64,000 nt of DNA, taken from NCBI RefSeq assembly GCF_036588685.1, contig NC_086381.1:46747431-46811430 (forward strand). Direction: 5' to 3'. The notes beneath the pieces are model-generated. The model was given only the letters and a program-made list of their open reading frames with translations, made no database searches and was not told the origin of the DNA. Below are positions 35,766 through 47,410 of this stretch, piece after piece. The translations under genes and the position numbers were made by a program. Origin of the DNA: Mytilus trossulus. Lineage: Eukaryota; Mollusca; Bivalvia; Mytilida; Mytilidae. The stretch's first letter is position 1; the number at the start of each line of letters is the position of its first letter.

Positions 35766-36295
35766 TTCATATGATGAAGACATAATCTTTCAATCAGTTT
35801 AATTGAGGTCTGCAGCTGGCACGTCAGTTAACTGCTAGTAGTCTGTTGTTATTTATGTATTATTGTCATTTTATTTATTTTCTTTTGTTACATCTTTTGA
35901 CATCGGACTCGGACTTCTCTTGAACTGAATTTTAATGTGCGTATTGTTATTCTTTTACTTTTCTACATTGGCTAGAGGTATAGGGGGAGGGTTGAGATCT
36001 CATAAACATGTTTAACCCCGCCGCAATTTTGCGCCTGTCCCAAGTCAGGAGCCTCTGGCCTTTGTTAGTCTTGTATGATTTTAAATTTTAGTTTCTTGTG
36101 TATAATTCGGAGTTTAGTATGACGTCCATTATCACTGTACTATTATGCATATTTTAGGGGCCAGCTGAAGGACACCTACGGGTGCGGGAATTCTCGCTGC
36201 ATTGAAGACCCATTGGTTGCCTTCGGCTGTTGTTTGCTCTAAGGTCGGGTGGTTGTCGCTTTGACATATTCACCATTTCCTTTCTCAATTTTATT
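35766..36295 (+). repeat. Dispersed repeat F1
   Basis: A near-complete F1 lacking the first few tens of bases. With the F3 copy after it, it forms a block of about 1.1 kb absent from the corresponding place (about 54200) in the other unit. Confidence 0.85.
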
Positions 36296-36369
36296 TTACT
36301 TATTGTGTTTTCGTCTCGACGAAGCAGGCGCTTTAAAAGAACTATTTTATCGTGTGTTTTTCTATGTTG

Positions 36370-36735
36370 TGATCATGATGTTATGCTATTGTTTCAGAAA
36401 AAGGGAGAAGGTTTGGACCCATTAAAACGTTTAATCCCGCTGCAAATGTTTGCACCTGTCCTAAGTCATGAATCTGATGTACAGTAGCTGTCGTTTGTTT
36501 ATGTAATTTAACGTGCTTCTCGTTTCTCGTATTTATATAGATTAGTATGTTGGTTTTCCCGTTTGAATGGTTTTACACAGTCTAGTAATTTTGGGGCCCT
36601 TTATAGCTTGTTGTTCGTTGTGAGTCAAGGCTCCGTGTTGAAGGCCGTACTTTTAACCTGTAATGGTTTACTTTTTAAATTGTTATTTGGATGGAGAGTT
36701 GTCTCACTGGCACTCACACCGCATCTACCTATATC
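36370..36735 (+). repeat. Dispersed repeat F3, long copy
   Basis: Contains 'aaatgtttgcacctgtccta', 'gttggttttcccgtttgaat', 'caaggctccgtgttgaaggc' and 'gttgtctcactggcactcac'. It is the fullest copy in the window. Confidence 0.85.
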
Positions 36736-36806
36736 TAAGATATTTTGTTTATAGTAGGATTAATGAATTCGGTGTATTAACTGTCTTCTGGTTGGTTTAA
36801 AGAATT

Positions 36807-37056
36807 CCTTTTTTCAATGTTGTCAATTTTTATGTCAACACGACCACTCTGACGTTGTGTATTCACAATGTTAAATTAATTTTATGGTTTTATAAATTCC
36901 ATTTCTTATAATTGAATTGCTATCAGAAATAAGGCTCAAAGAACTTTTCATATTATCTATTCTAATAAAAACAACGTCCACACATGTCGGCGTATGAATA
37001 CACAACGTCAAAGTGTTCGTGTCGCCATAGAAATTGAAAACATTAAACAAACGAAA
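36807..37056. repeat. Inverted-repeat module, orientation flipped relative to its paralogue
   Basis: The left arm ('tcaatttttatgtcaacacg', 'gacgttgtgtattca') and right arm ('tgaatacacaacgtcaaagt', 'gtgtcgccatagaaattgaa') are inverted copies. The interior matches 54255-54450 only as reverse complement, for example 'ggctcaaagaactttt' here against 'aaagttctttgagcc' there. Confidence 0.7.
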
Positions 37057-38754
37057 TATTCAATGTAAAGAGTCGAAAATTAATTTTATGGTTCAGTAAA
37101 TTCAAAATAAATAAAAGTCATTCATAAAACACACAATATCTTTTCTTTGAAGAATTTCTAATCCGGAACGTCTCCAAATGCTGTCACGACACGCCACTTC
37201 ATCCAACAACCTTATTATGATATATCACTTAGTCGACACAATGGAATCATTCTGCCTCACTCCTCGTAAAGTTTATGAAGAATGTATATTGACAATAGCA
37301 TTTGGGTATTATTTTATTACAAAATTACAGTGGATACCTCATAAAATCCGTATCTATTTAAACTTCAAATTAACTTCTTAGCTAGAGCGGGATATTCATT
37401 GAACGAACTATAATAATTTTCATCCAACAGCTAAACAAATATCACAAAAATGCATTACATTATAAAGTGTCATATACAAATCAAATAATATGAATCTAAA
37501 CAAACCTACAACTTAATTCAATAAGGGCAATAATAAATTCTTTTAAAAGTGAATACAATCTGGAACTGTATAATAAAATGTAATGAAATTTACACATTAG
37601 CATACCCAATACAGGAACAGTGATCTTAACTATGAATTCGAAGCTACAAAAATAGAAATAGCAATATAAAACAGCATGCTTCAAAGCCATGCCCCTCTAA
37701 ATGGACAAACCTGTATCCTGAACATTGAAAGCCAAATATTTGAAATCCGCATCTTTAAATATCGAGCAACAATAAGACAAATACGAACAATAGGGACATA
37801 CCAGTATAAAGACAAATGACGGGGTAAGTGCGAATGTAAATGAAGTGATATGTAGCATCAGAATAGAATATATAATTTAAGAACATCCGGCATTATATTT
37901 GACAGCCAATATTTATTTTAAAGTTATTGGTACCCTTCATTTAAATATTTGAGAAAAAGGATAAGAAGTTCATTGACTAAATACTTGCTCATCAATTTTG
38001 TCTTCAAGCAACGATAACTTTTGGCATTTTCATTGGTGTTGCAAGCTCTTGGATAATTGATAATTTAAGCAGTGTTTTCTTGGAATAAAAGTGAGGTATA
38101 TTGTTACCAGATGTTAAGTTATATAACAAAACCTATGAAATCGGCTTTTTTGCATATGTTTGTCATCTATTTCTTCTATAATTTGTTGACACCATTGTAT
38201 ATTCGTCGAATTAATATGATTTAACGAACAAAGGTATTTTTTTTAAAACACGAGTACCTCTTAATACAATAACAGGTAAGAAGTTAGCATCGGAATTTTA
38301 TAGCTTTAATTTACGGCAAAATAAAAACACGGTTCAACGCATATACATATAAGCTGATCTAAACATTAATTAAATCAATACATGTTCTTGCAGGCACAAA
38401 AGTATAATATGCACATAAGATAGTATAAATATTATATTGTGAATTCATTTATTTTCATGGATACCAACTTTCGAGGGTTAAGGAAATCTCACATCTTCGT
38501 GGATATTAACTTTCGTAGTTTTTGTCAAATTCTGCATACAAACCTATATAAAATTGTAATTCGTTGATCTTTTTTATGTTACTTGAATGATTCGCCTTCA
38601 CTGTAGAACTTAATTCATCTGCTCAACTGTTACTAAAGATATATACAAAATCTGTTTTCTTTCAGCTTGTATGTTGTAACATAAAAATCAAAGTTATTGT
38701 ATGTTTTGGTTTCATAAGGAAAAAAAATGTCTTGTCTTCTTCTAAACAGATATA
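37057..38754. repeat. 3' flank of locus C with an F7 repeat
   Basis: 37140-38040 aligns with 54590-55690, and 37680-38040 also with 21180-21500. 38440-38600 carries repeat F7 ('tttattttcatggataccaa', 'cttcgtggatattaactttc'), related to 62230-62450 (minus). No gene. Confidence 0.6.
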
Positions 38755-38810
38755 ATGGCTTTATCGGTTTTAGGTTGTATTAAATACATTCAAGTCTATA
38801 TCCTCTGGTG

Positions 38811-39130
38811 TCAAGGTTTGCCTGCTGACTGTTGTATAAAGATGGGTACTAAGCGAAAAAGTCTTTCTAAATTATCTCTCGAATCACACCGAAATGTGAT
38901 ATTACCCGGACCTAAAATATGCTTCCTACCTACAGTAATTACAAATTCTCGCCCTTCTTTTGACTTTCCATATTGTTGCACGATATCATATGGCCAATGA
39001 CATTTTAACGTCCTTTTCTTTATGTCTTCAAATGTGAAGCCATCAGGTTTAACATGCAGTCGGTAATGACTAGTTAATCCAAACTTCCATGCAGCCTTCC
39101 CTGGTTTGACCATGACAATGAAACAAAGAC
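38811..39130 (-). CDS. Locus C last exon: IRS/DOK-type PTB domain
   Basis: Acceptor AG at 39132-39131, phase 1, stop TGA at 38813-38811. Joined to 42634-43795 it gives a 493-residue protein, of which this is about residues 388-493. Motifs in order are WKFGLTSHYRLHV, CHWPYDIVQQYG, ITVGRKHILGPG, FRCDS and LERLFRLVPIFI. It is six bases shorter than locus B near the C-terminus (IQQSAGKP instead of IKRIQSAGKP). As in B, the first phosphotyrosine-contact Arg is Gln (VQQYG), and here the second Arg of GRR is Lys (GRK). Confidence 0.82.
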
Positions 39131-42100
39131 CTGAAACGAAGGACAAAACAAATTCGGAGGGTAAAAGTACTTGTTCGACTCTGTATGTAACGAACAAACT
39201 TGACATTATATATACAATTTAAATATATATCCACTCTTTGTATTTAATCTCTACACTTCTTATAAAGGAACTTATAAGTAGCCTTTATATTTTTGTTTTA
39301 TCTGTACTGTCTTGCTATTAATCATTTAATTGGCTCTACAGAATAAAATAGGATTTTTTTTAATATGAAACATAGTATTACCATGATGCATGACATTCAA
39401 TTGGCATGATATTCGCATCTCTTTCTCTTGTATTCAAATGATTTTTCTGCAAGCATCTATCAAATAAAAGATATTTCTTTTGTTGCGAAAATAAACGCTC
39501 GCGAAAATTAGCTCGATTTGCAATTTTGTTTTCTAATAGGAACATATACAACCCTTCTAATTTTTGTGACCATTGTTCATGTTGAAGTGAATTGCAGAAA
39601 TTATAACAACGTATTGTACCTTACATACATTAGATCTGTGTAAACACAAGACCAATGGACCCATTCGGCTAAAATTAACACAACAACATGTTTGATTAAA
39701 CATATTTATACTGCACTTGTTCCACTTGAGCAGTCAGAATACGTTGACCGTTTAATTTTTATGTCATATACAGTCACTGACCTGATATCACTTTTCCTCA
39801 TGAATATTGAAATAGAAAATTTCTAAAATTATAACTAATTATTCATACGATCGATTCAACCTGTTCTTGTTTCCAATGTATAAAACGACGCAAACTTCGT
39901 TTGCAATTTCAACCAAAAAAAACCAAACATATTTCACTATAAATATTTTAGGTTTTGTGATTATTGTTGTTATTTTATTTAGTTCTTAAACAAATTTGTT
40001 TACCATCGATTTCGGGTTTCTACAGGTAATGTACATGTCATTGTGTTGTATATGTCTCCGCCTGCATGATATGAGGCCTTTTTTTTATCACAGGGGGAAG
40101 TTTCAAAATATTTAAATAAAATAATAGCATTAAGGCATTAAACAAGAATTGAACATATTTTTCTTTATATACAGTCCGCCAAAAGTTAAGCACCACCTAT
40201 TTTTATTGCATAGATTTTTTTTCAAATTTAAAAAATCAATTATTCCACCAAAAAAAGAAATCAATCATATAGCAATTTTGCTAATGTATACCATAAACAA
40301 ACCAGAAATGTAATTATAGTCACTTATGAAGGTTCTATGCATGTAGGTTTTCCGTTCATAGAAATAGTGTAAATACACAATTCAGAAACATAATTTAAAC
40401 TTCACTGTGATTTTATTTTTTTACAACAATTGATCACCCAATATTATTTGAATTGTCTACACATAAGCTTTGGTATGTTTGGCAAATTTAAGGTCAATAT
40501 TTGAGTCAATAGCATGTCTTACAACCTCACTTCCGGTTCAGTTTCATAACACGACGTATCATTATCGGTGCAAGCCTTCAAGCTTTAGTTTAGGGAAATC
40601 TGTTGCATTAAACAACAAATACCACTTTTTAATCGACTAAATATTGTGAAGGTGGATCTCTGTGATTGAGATTTCCGCCCATGGCATCTCAGAAATGTTT
40701 GATAAGGTTTATGTATGGGGACATGGAAGGCTAAAACATAGTGTAAATGCTTGTGTCTCTTTGGACTCGGTTAAAATCCTTGCCCTATGTGTTCTAGCGT
40801 TGTCCTCCATGTACAAAGGTCTTAGCAATGTAGACGCAAGTGGGGGGTTATCAAAATGAGGGACTACAATGTTTTAAGGCACCAAATCTCTCTATGTATG
40901 TCCGTTTATACTACCCTGAAGAATATGCGTACCAAGCTTATAAGGGCATAAGAAGCAACCCCGTACTGAAACACCACCAGCACTGAATGCAGTCCTTGTG
41001 CAAACATTGTTTTTTGGTCATAGGCCGTTTTGTTTTCCCGCGAAATTCGTATTATGGCGTCTACTGGCAGTAAAAGAAACTGACTACAATCTGAACAATG
41101 AGTGTTTTCTCAGCTTCTTATGTTCAAGCATAGATAGTCATTATCCCATTAAAACCTGACGGTAGAGTGCCTACCTGTAAGTACAGGTCTCTATACACCA
41201 AAACTTGCTCTTTGGTTGCCTTTGAGAAGTCGACTGACCAATGTACGAATACAAACACGACCACCTGGAGAAACAGTGTATTTGTAAACGCGCAGATGAC
41301 CTTTGATAAGAGGTTGCTTGACTGCTTTATCGGAGTTCAATCTTTTTGGTCGTAATGGATTTTCTTAGGGTATGTTGAAGGTAATTCATAACACTAAACA
41401 TTAATAATTTTTTTGCAATAGTTATAAAAATATTGCCAGTTATATTTCGGGGGTGCTTAACTTTCGGCGGACTGTATAGATTGCAGTATAAAAGATACAA
41501 TGATATAAAGGATTCAGCCCGAAACGGGGAAAATGCTCTGCAGAGTTTCGCATTTCCCCGTTTCTAAGCCTCATCCTTATATCATTGATATGTTAGGTCA
41601 ATGCAGTATTATTGTCTATATCTAGGTCAACGGAATGACATCTGGACAGACAAATATAGAGCAGGAAATAAAACTATTTATTTCATTTAAAAAAAGAATT
41701 TGAGGAAGGATTTGTAACAACGCTTGGTTACCTGCTTGTGTGATAAGCGTAGCTTCCAGTGGGAAATATTTCTCAATTTTTCAGTATGAGAAGAAATCAA
41801 TTTTGAATACAATAGGAAGGTTTGTAATTTAGGAATTGGCGTGGATGAAGAGCGAGAAGAGCGGAAAATGTGAACTTTTGAATACGGATATTAATTTTGA
41901 CTTTCAATGGGCACTTCAAAAAAGTGTTAGAAAAAGTGTTTCTTTAACGTGCAAAGACCTCGAATTTTCTCACTTAAAGAGGCTTCGCATCGGACGTTTA
42001 TTCTGATCCGAAGTGGCTGCAAATTTGTACACCCCGCACAGCGAAATGGACACTCCTTTTTGCTAGGGTTATAACGTTAGCTTAAAGAAGATCAAGGAAT

Positions 42101-42633
42101 GGTCATATTTCAATAATCAAATCCTTAATTTGGGTTTATACATTTATACTGTCTAGTTCATGTATTGGTATATACATACATGATTTTCATGTGTATGCAC
42201 ATATATCGTGCTAATTAGGTTGCATGAATAAGATTTTAAGAAAACTATATAAAGAAGGATGTTTTGAAAAAAAATCTGTTGCTGAGTCTGGTTTCTATGT
42301 TGCGTTATGTTCACTGTGTATTGTCTTTCTATTTTGTCATGATATTGTTAACTTTGTTTTTTCGTTTTGATTTTCCCACCTCACTTCTACTCATCTATTA
42401 TTTTACGTGTTTTACAAAAATTGTTGAATTAATCAATGGTTGTAATACTTTACTTATGACAAACAAATACTTATTCTTAAAACATCCTTTTCAAATTTAA
42501 GGCTTTAACATTTAACAACCTATGTAATGATCTGTGGTCAGTCTGGTATAACATGAATGTTTCTTTGCCGGTTTAAAAGTGGAATCATTAGAATGTGTTT
42601 ATTTATATTTCTGTCGCACAAAAGACATGTTAC
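39131..42633 (-). other. Locus C phase-1 intron with transposon insertion
   Basis: GT at 42633-42632 to AG at 39132-39131. The ends align with the locus B intron. The middle (about 39700-41620) is extra and contains a Tc1-like element. 41486-41600 has short inverted motifs around 'gaaacggggaaa' / 'tttccccgtttc'. Confidence 0.7.
40172..41474 (-). mobile_element. Tc1/mariner-like transposon with dead transposase
   Basis: The ends 'cagtccgccaaaagttaagc' and 'gcttaactttcggcggactg' are inverted. They are flanked by TA at 40170-40171 and 41475-41476, the classic Tc1 target duplication. The 1303-bp length is typical. The minus strand carries Tc1 transposase pieces: AFSAGGVSVRGCF (like the KHGGGSVMVWGCF block), then EDNARTHRARILTESKETQ (the DNAR-HRA block with the second catalytic Asp). 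These are broken by stops and frameshifts. It is absent from the paralogous locus B intron. Confidence 0.88.
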
Positions 42634-43795
42634 CTGGATCAGTCTGTCCAACAGTTTCACCAAGTTCCGTATATGTTTCCTCTATATTCTCCTGTTCTAT
42701 TGATGGCGTATAGACTGGATTGGTCATTTCAAAAATTTCACCTAGTTCCATAGATGAAGCATCCGTATATGTTTCTTCTCTATTCTCCTGTTCCGTTGAT
42801 GACGTATAAACTTGACTGGTCAGTTCAACAATTTCACCAATTTCCGTATAATATTCTTCTATATTCTCCTGAGCCATTGATGAAGTATAAACTGCACTAG
42901 TCACTTCAACAATTTCACCAAGTTTCGAAGATGCTTCTTCTGTATTATCCTGTTTTATTGATGACGTATAAACTGCACTGGTCAGTTCAACAATTTTACC
43001 AAGTTCCGTAGATGCTTCTTCTGTATTTTCCGGTCCAATTGAAGATGCAGAAACTGCACTGGTCAGAACAACAATTTCACTAAGTTCTGTATATGCTTCT
43101 CCCTTATTTTCCTGTGGTATTAAAGACGTATGAGCTTGTATAATCTGCTTATCGTTTTCTTCAAGTTTTGAGTATTGCGCCTCTTTATTTTCCCGTGGTA
43201 TTAAAGACGTATAGGCTTGTGTAAGCTGTTCATCGTTTGCACCAAGTTTCCAGTATTTAGCCTCTTTATTCTTCTGTTTCATTAAAGACCTATAGTCTGA
43301 GCTTGTCTGCACAACAATTTTACCGTGTTCCTCATATTTTGCCTTATTATCCTCCCGTTGAATTAAAGCCTTATAAATTTGTCTGGTCTGTTCATCGATT
43401 TCCTCCGTATTAATTATATTTTGATTTAAAATGTCTACAAAATCGTCCATTTGTTGAGAGAAATTCACATTTGAAAGCTTTTTATCATCGTGTATATTTG
43501 TGACATTTTTGCATTTCTTATGTTCCTCAATAAGACTTTTTGTACAACAAGAACATTCGTTTTCATGACAGTATGCTTGATGATTTTCACTTTGTAATTT
43601 ACAGGATTCTTCAATTTGAAGGACACTTACAGGTAATATATGTATAATGCCATGACTTCTCGATGCCTTGTTTAGTAAATGATGAACCTTACATTCTCCA
43701 CAGAGCCCTTCTTTACAATCAATACACCATGTAGTAGATGGTACAGAAATATTTCTGGAATCGCAGATACTGCAAACTGGAAATTTACTTGCCAT
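42634..43795 (-). CDS. Locus C main exon: B-box protein with diverged tyrosine repeats
   Basis: The ATG at 43795-43793 follows the acceptor 'tttctccag'. The donor is GATCCAG|GTAACA (exon end 42634, phase 1). The exon encodes 387 residues. B-box1 is complete (C8, C11, C24, C27, C32, C35, H39, H48). B-box2 is degenerate compared with B: H68 is Gln, H79 is Asn and C87 is Ser, so zinc binding there is doubtful. The repeat region has only two units of the NDEQ/NDKQ type (43100-43261), then five or more diverged units with motifs such as AYTEL, VYTSS, YYTEI and TYTEL. One diverged unit carries an 8-residue insertion (TDASSMEL). Retention of the intron would end the protein after about 11 extra residues. 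It is a paralogue of locus B, possibly losing function. Confidence 0.85.
43100..43261 (-). repeat. Two 27-codon repeat units in locus C
   Basis: AKYWKLGANDEQLTQAYTSL and AQYSKLEENDKQIIQAHTSL, each followed by IPxENK. The second YxxL tyrosine is His in unit 2. Corresponds to the eight-unit array at 23866-24510. Confidence 0.9.
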
Positions 43796-44190
43796 ATTTC
43801 TGGAGAAAAAAAAACCAATTTACTTTTAATTACACATTTTGATGGTAAAAGGCATAACTGTCCAATTATAGTTTTATCTTTCATAAAACTGATAAATAAC
43901 ACTGTTTAAAGCTTAATGCAAACATATTATACGGAACTTCACTAGCAGGGGCGAATGCCAGGTGAAATCCTTTCATTTTCGTTAGTTTTAAACATACTCT
44001 GAATTCTTTTTACCCATGAACCCTCTACCAGGTCAATCATAATTATCCTTCCCCTTCATAACATCCAGGGACTAGTTTCACGAAGCTGTCTTAGGACTTA
44101 TACATGTCTTACCATTAGGACGGTCTTACAACATATCTTAGTCGAAAGTCTGTTATTCAAAGTAGTCATAGATTAAGACAGTATAAGTTG
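43796..44190 (-). other. Proximal part of locus C first intron
   Basis: Begins with the acceptor upstream of the main exon. 43960-44130 aligns with about 26690-26850 at locus B ('ccctctacca', 'agtttcacgaa'). No gene. Confidence 0.55.
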
Positions 44191-44299
44191 TATGGTTTGC
44201 TACTGAGCCCTACGGATTCATAGAGGTTTACATGAAGTAAAATCCATATGAATTATATTCACCCTCTATGGATCCGTAGGGGGTCAGTAGTGAACCGTA
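44191..44299. repeat. Imperfect inverted repeat (hairpin)
   Basis: Arms 44191-44226 and 44263-44299 ('gccctacggattcatagagg' against 'cctctatggatccgtagggg') with a loop of about 36 bases. It has no counterpart at locus B. 44300-44940 holds no gene that I can support. Confidence 0.7.
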
Positions 44300-44944
44300 A
44301 AACAAATTTATCGCACGCTTGATTTTTTCTGCTATGTGTTGTTAAAAAAACTAACAATGAAACACAACAACATTAATATATGTCGTCGCTATAAACACGT
44401 CATGAAATTTACTACCCCCTACGGTCTCATAAAGAGTCACCAGGTGACGGCGTTAAACCAATCACAAAGTGAGAATTTACCTGCAGTGCAAGAAATCTTA
44501 ACATTGGTTTTAAAGTTAGGACTACACGAGAGGAGTCTTTTGATGGTCTAAGAATAGTCTTAAGTTTATTTACTAGTATACACATCACCCATTTGTTTAT
44601 TTAATTCAGCAAACATTTTATTACACAAAATGTATCATATAATTATCTATTCTCATTTTCCTGTTTATAGCTTAATCTGCATGTTCCGAATATCATCATG
44701 ATTTGTCAACAGTGAACATTCGATTTTTCAATATCAGTATCAATTTAATCCTTAAAAGTTATCATAACAGATACAGCGACAAATTGATTTAAAGCACTCG
44801 TTTATTCTTTCTTTCCCTCAATTTGATATCTGAAGTTTCATATGTATAATATATAATTTATAAGTATGTCTGAGTCAGTGACAACTCTACAGAAGATGTA
44901 TCCATCGGATCACCAGCAATGGTGAAACATGGCTGTGTTTATTA

Positions 44945-45130
44945 TGTATATATAACTCGTCTAAACATCAACCCAACATTGTTAGATCTGTAAATTTGCT
45001 TTCGCAAATTTTTCGTTCTTCCCTCGCCGGAATTCGAGCCCATGCTACTGAGATATCGTGACAGTAGTACTTTGTGCCCAGCCTCCATTCAAACGGATAA
45101 CCGCATCTTAAAGTCTTCTGATTCCTGCCA
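44945..45130 (-). repeat. tRNA-like SINE candidate
   Basis: Read on the minus strand, a B-box-like 'gggctcgaattccgg' and 'cgagggaagaacgaaaaatt' precede 'gcgaaagcaaatttacagat' and end in 'tgtttagacgag' plus an AT-rich tail. The tail matches the fragments at 1856-1868 and 2556-2615. The tRNA-like head is only partly recognisable. Confidence 0.55.
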
Positions 45131-45134
45131 TAAG

Positions 45135-45480
45135 TCGACTAACATGTTGCTTATCTACCAGTAACCATTCTTGACGAAGGGTATTGTTTGTTTTATGATT
45201 TGTTTGAACTGGGGTGTTGTTTCATGCACTTTACGCCCAATAGTGTCCCATATATGCTTGATATGGTTTAAATTGGGGCTACTATTGGAAGATAAACCGA
45301 ATTATATTAGAACAAGTGATTTTCCTCCACGACCCCTTTTTTCAACATTGACGAGTCTGCAATATATTGGAAACGGGCATCTGTGTGTCTGTTCGTAGGC
45401 GAAGGTCCCCGAAATGGTATTATCGCACGATAACCAGTAGCGATGAGCCGATCTCGAAAAGTTCTTGTTTAAATGCTCCC
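45135..45480 (-). pseudogene. Internally deleted Tc1-like transposase fossil
   Basis: Minus-strand fragments LNHIKHIWDTIGRKVHET (about 45215-45265, the SPDLNPIEHIWD block) and ATGYRAIIPFRGPSPTNRH (about 45400-45455) belong to different parts of Tc1-like transposases. They lie close together, with the central catalytic part missing and stops throughout. Confidence 0.6.
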
Positions 45481-45794
45481 CCTTTGGTATCTTTCGTCCC
45501 TCTTTTATGACAGATCTTATGAAAGTTTCGTAAACCCAATTCCTGGTTGAAGACTATTGAAATGTTAAGTCACTCCTTATATCATAGAATTTGGACTTTC
45601 TCGTTATTGGTCTACTGCTGTTTAGATCCATTCAATCATTTTAATATACCATAGACAATTAATGGAAATAATTCGACAAAAAAATTTCAAACCCTAACAC
45701 TTTAGCTATTAAATATACATGTTACAAATACGGAACCTGTTACATTAGTGCATGACACAATTATAATATGTTATTTACTTTGTACTTGTTTGGC

Positions 45795-46255
45795 TTTGTA
45801 ACTATTTTGATCTATGCGTCACTGATGAGTCTAATGTAGACTAAACGCGTTTGGCGTATCAAATTGTAATCCTGGTACCTTTGATAACTTTTACACCACT
45901 GGGTCGATTACACTGCTGATGAACGTTTCGTCCCCGAGGTATCACAAGCCAAGTAGTCATCAGTTCAGTGTTAACATAAATATTTATGGAATGGTCATAT
46001 ATTTTTTTACTTTTCTTTAATTAATTTCCTGATTACAAAATTTAAAATTTAAAAAAAACCAAGGATTTCCTTTACCCCACGAATAGATTACCTTAGCCGT
46101 ATTTTGAATTATGGGTCCGCAATGCTCTTAAACTTTGCACTCGTTTGCCTTTATAACTATTATGTTATGAGCGTTACTGATGGGTCTTATGTACACGAAA
46201 CGCGCGTCTGGCGTTTTCAATTATAATCCTGGTACCTTTGATAACAATTAGCTTA
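45795..46255 (+). repeat. Repeat F6: one full unit of about 357 bp plus a partial second
   Basis: The block 'gcgtcactgatgagtct' / 'aaacgcg' / 'cctggtacctttgataac' appears at about 45810-45890 and again at about 46165-46245. Between them is the core 'cactgggtcgat', 'gtccccgaggtatcacaag', 'attaccttagccgtattttg'. 45478-45510 just upstream is an F2 tail fragment. Confidence 0.8.
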
Positions 46256-47359
46256 AAATGGTTATTTTTTTCCGACTAGCTACCTATACGTGTTTAGACT
46301 TAATGGCGCCAATATCTAGAGCATGGTGCTGAACGTAAAATCGATGTCAGTATGCAGCATTTAGAAGCAAACAAATATTTGCTGTATTATCAAAACTAAT
46401 CATTTTAGTTTTTTGCCTTTTGTGCATTTCAAAATGAAGTAAGTATTTTTGAAAAAAGGATCATGTTGATGACATATTCAGGGAAAATGATCAAATTGAA
46501 AATCATTATTTTTGTATTATTGTTATATACTAATGTCAATGAACTGTTTCAAATTGATAAATGATCTACACGTGTATGAATTTTTTTTATGATATTATGC
46601 TTCAAGCATAACATATAAGATGATATAAATGTTACCTTATCCAATGTCTTATTTTACTAAAATTTTAATACCAATCTTTGTAAATTATATTTACATTTTT
46701 CAGTCTTGCACACTAATCAATATTTTTATCTGAAATAAGACAAAAATAATCATGCTGTTATCAATGATATATAGGCATGCTATTAGCTGACTGGTATACA
46801 ACCCTGATAACAGCACATTGAAATATTGATAAACAGTTATTTCTTTTTTAACCAAAAATCATTTACATTGTCATTTACTGCTCATGTTGTTGTAGAGAAA
46901 AAGTTCGAATGATATTAGCAATTTCTTTGTTTCTGAGTAAAACTTGGTTTACTTCCGATTTTGGGTTTGGTCTCTTCGTTCATTGTTCTCAATATTATTG
47001 ACATTTTGAGATTGAACTATCCTGGATGTATTGATTATCGTTCATCATCTCTATTAAAATATAATCCTGGTACGTGTAATAACTATATATTCAACGAGAT
47101 TATTTTTCTGCCGAGATGGTGAAAGCGAGAAAAGCAATCGAGTTGAGATGACCAATTCTAATCAGTTTATCGCTATTTTATCAATGACGACGTTGTCAAT
47201 GTTATATTAATTTCATTAACAACGCCACGTGACTCCTCGGGTTCTCGCGATACTTTACCATTTCAAGCGAGAAGCATGATATGAAAAATTATCACAAAAA
47301 AGATCAAAGGGAAAATGCACAATTTGTGATAAAATATTATACAATGATACAGTACTAAC
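46256..47359 (-). other. Distal part of locus C first intron
   Basis: From about 46560 it aligns with 26860-27688 at locus B ('tatgcttcaagcata', 'ttactgctcatgttgttgta', 'gagaaaagcaatcgagttga'). No gene. Confidence 0.6.
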
Positions 47360-47410
47360 CTCGAAGTACAGATACGAAAGTCTGATAATTATACTTATAC
47401 ACCATGTCCT
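47360..47410 (-). other. Candidate 5' exon of locus C
   Basis: Minus-strand donor CGAG|GTTAGT with the exon sequence 'atcagactttcgtatct' shared with locus B (27689-27750). It lacks the upstream ATG seen at B. Confidence 0.45.
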
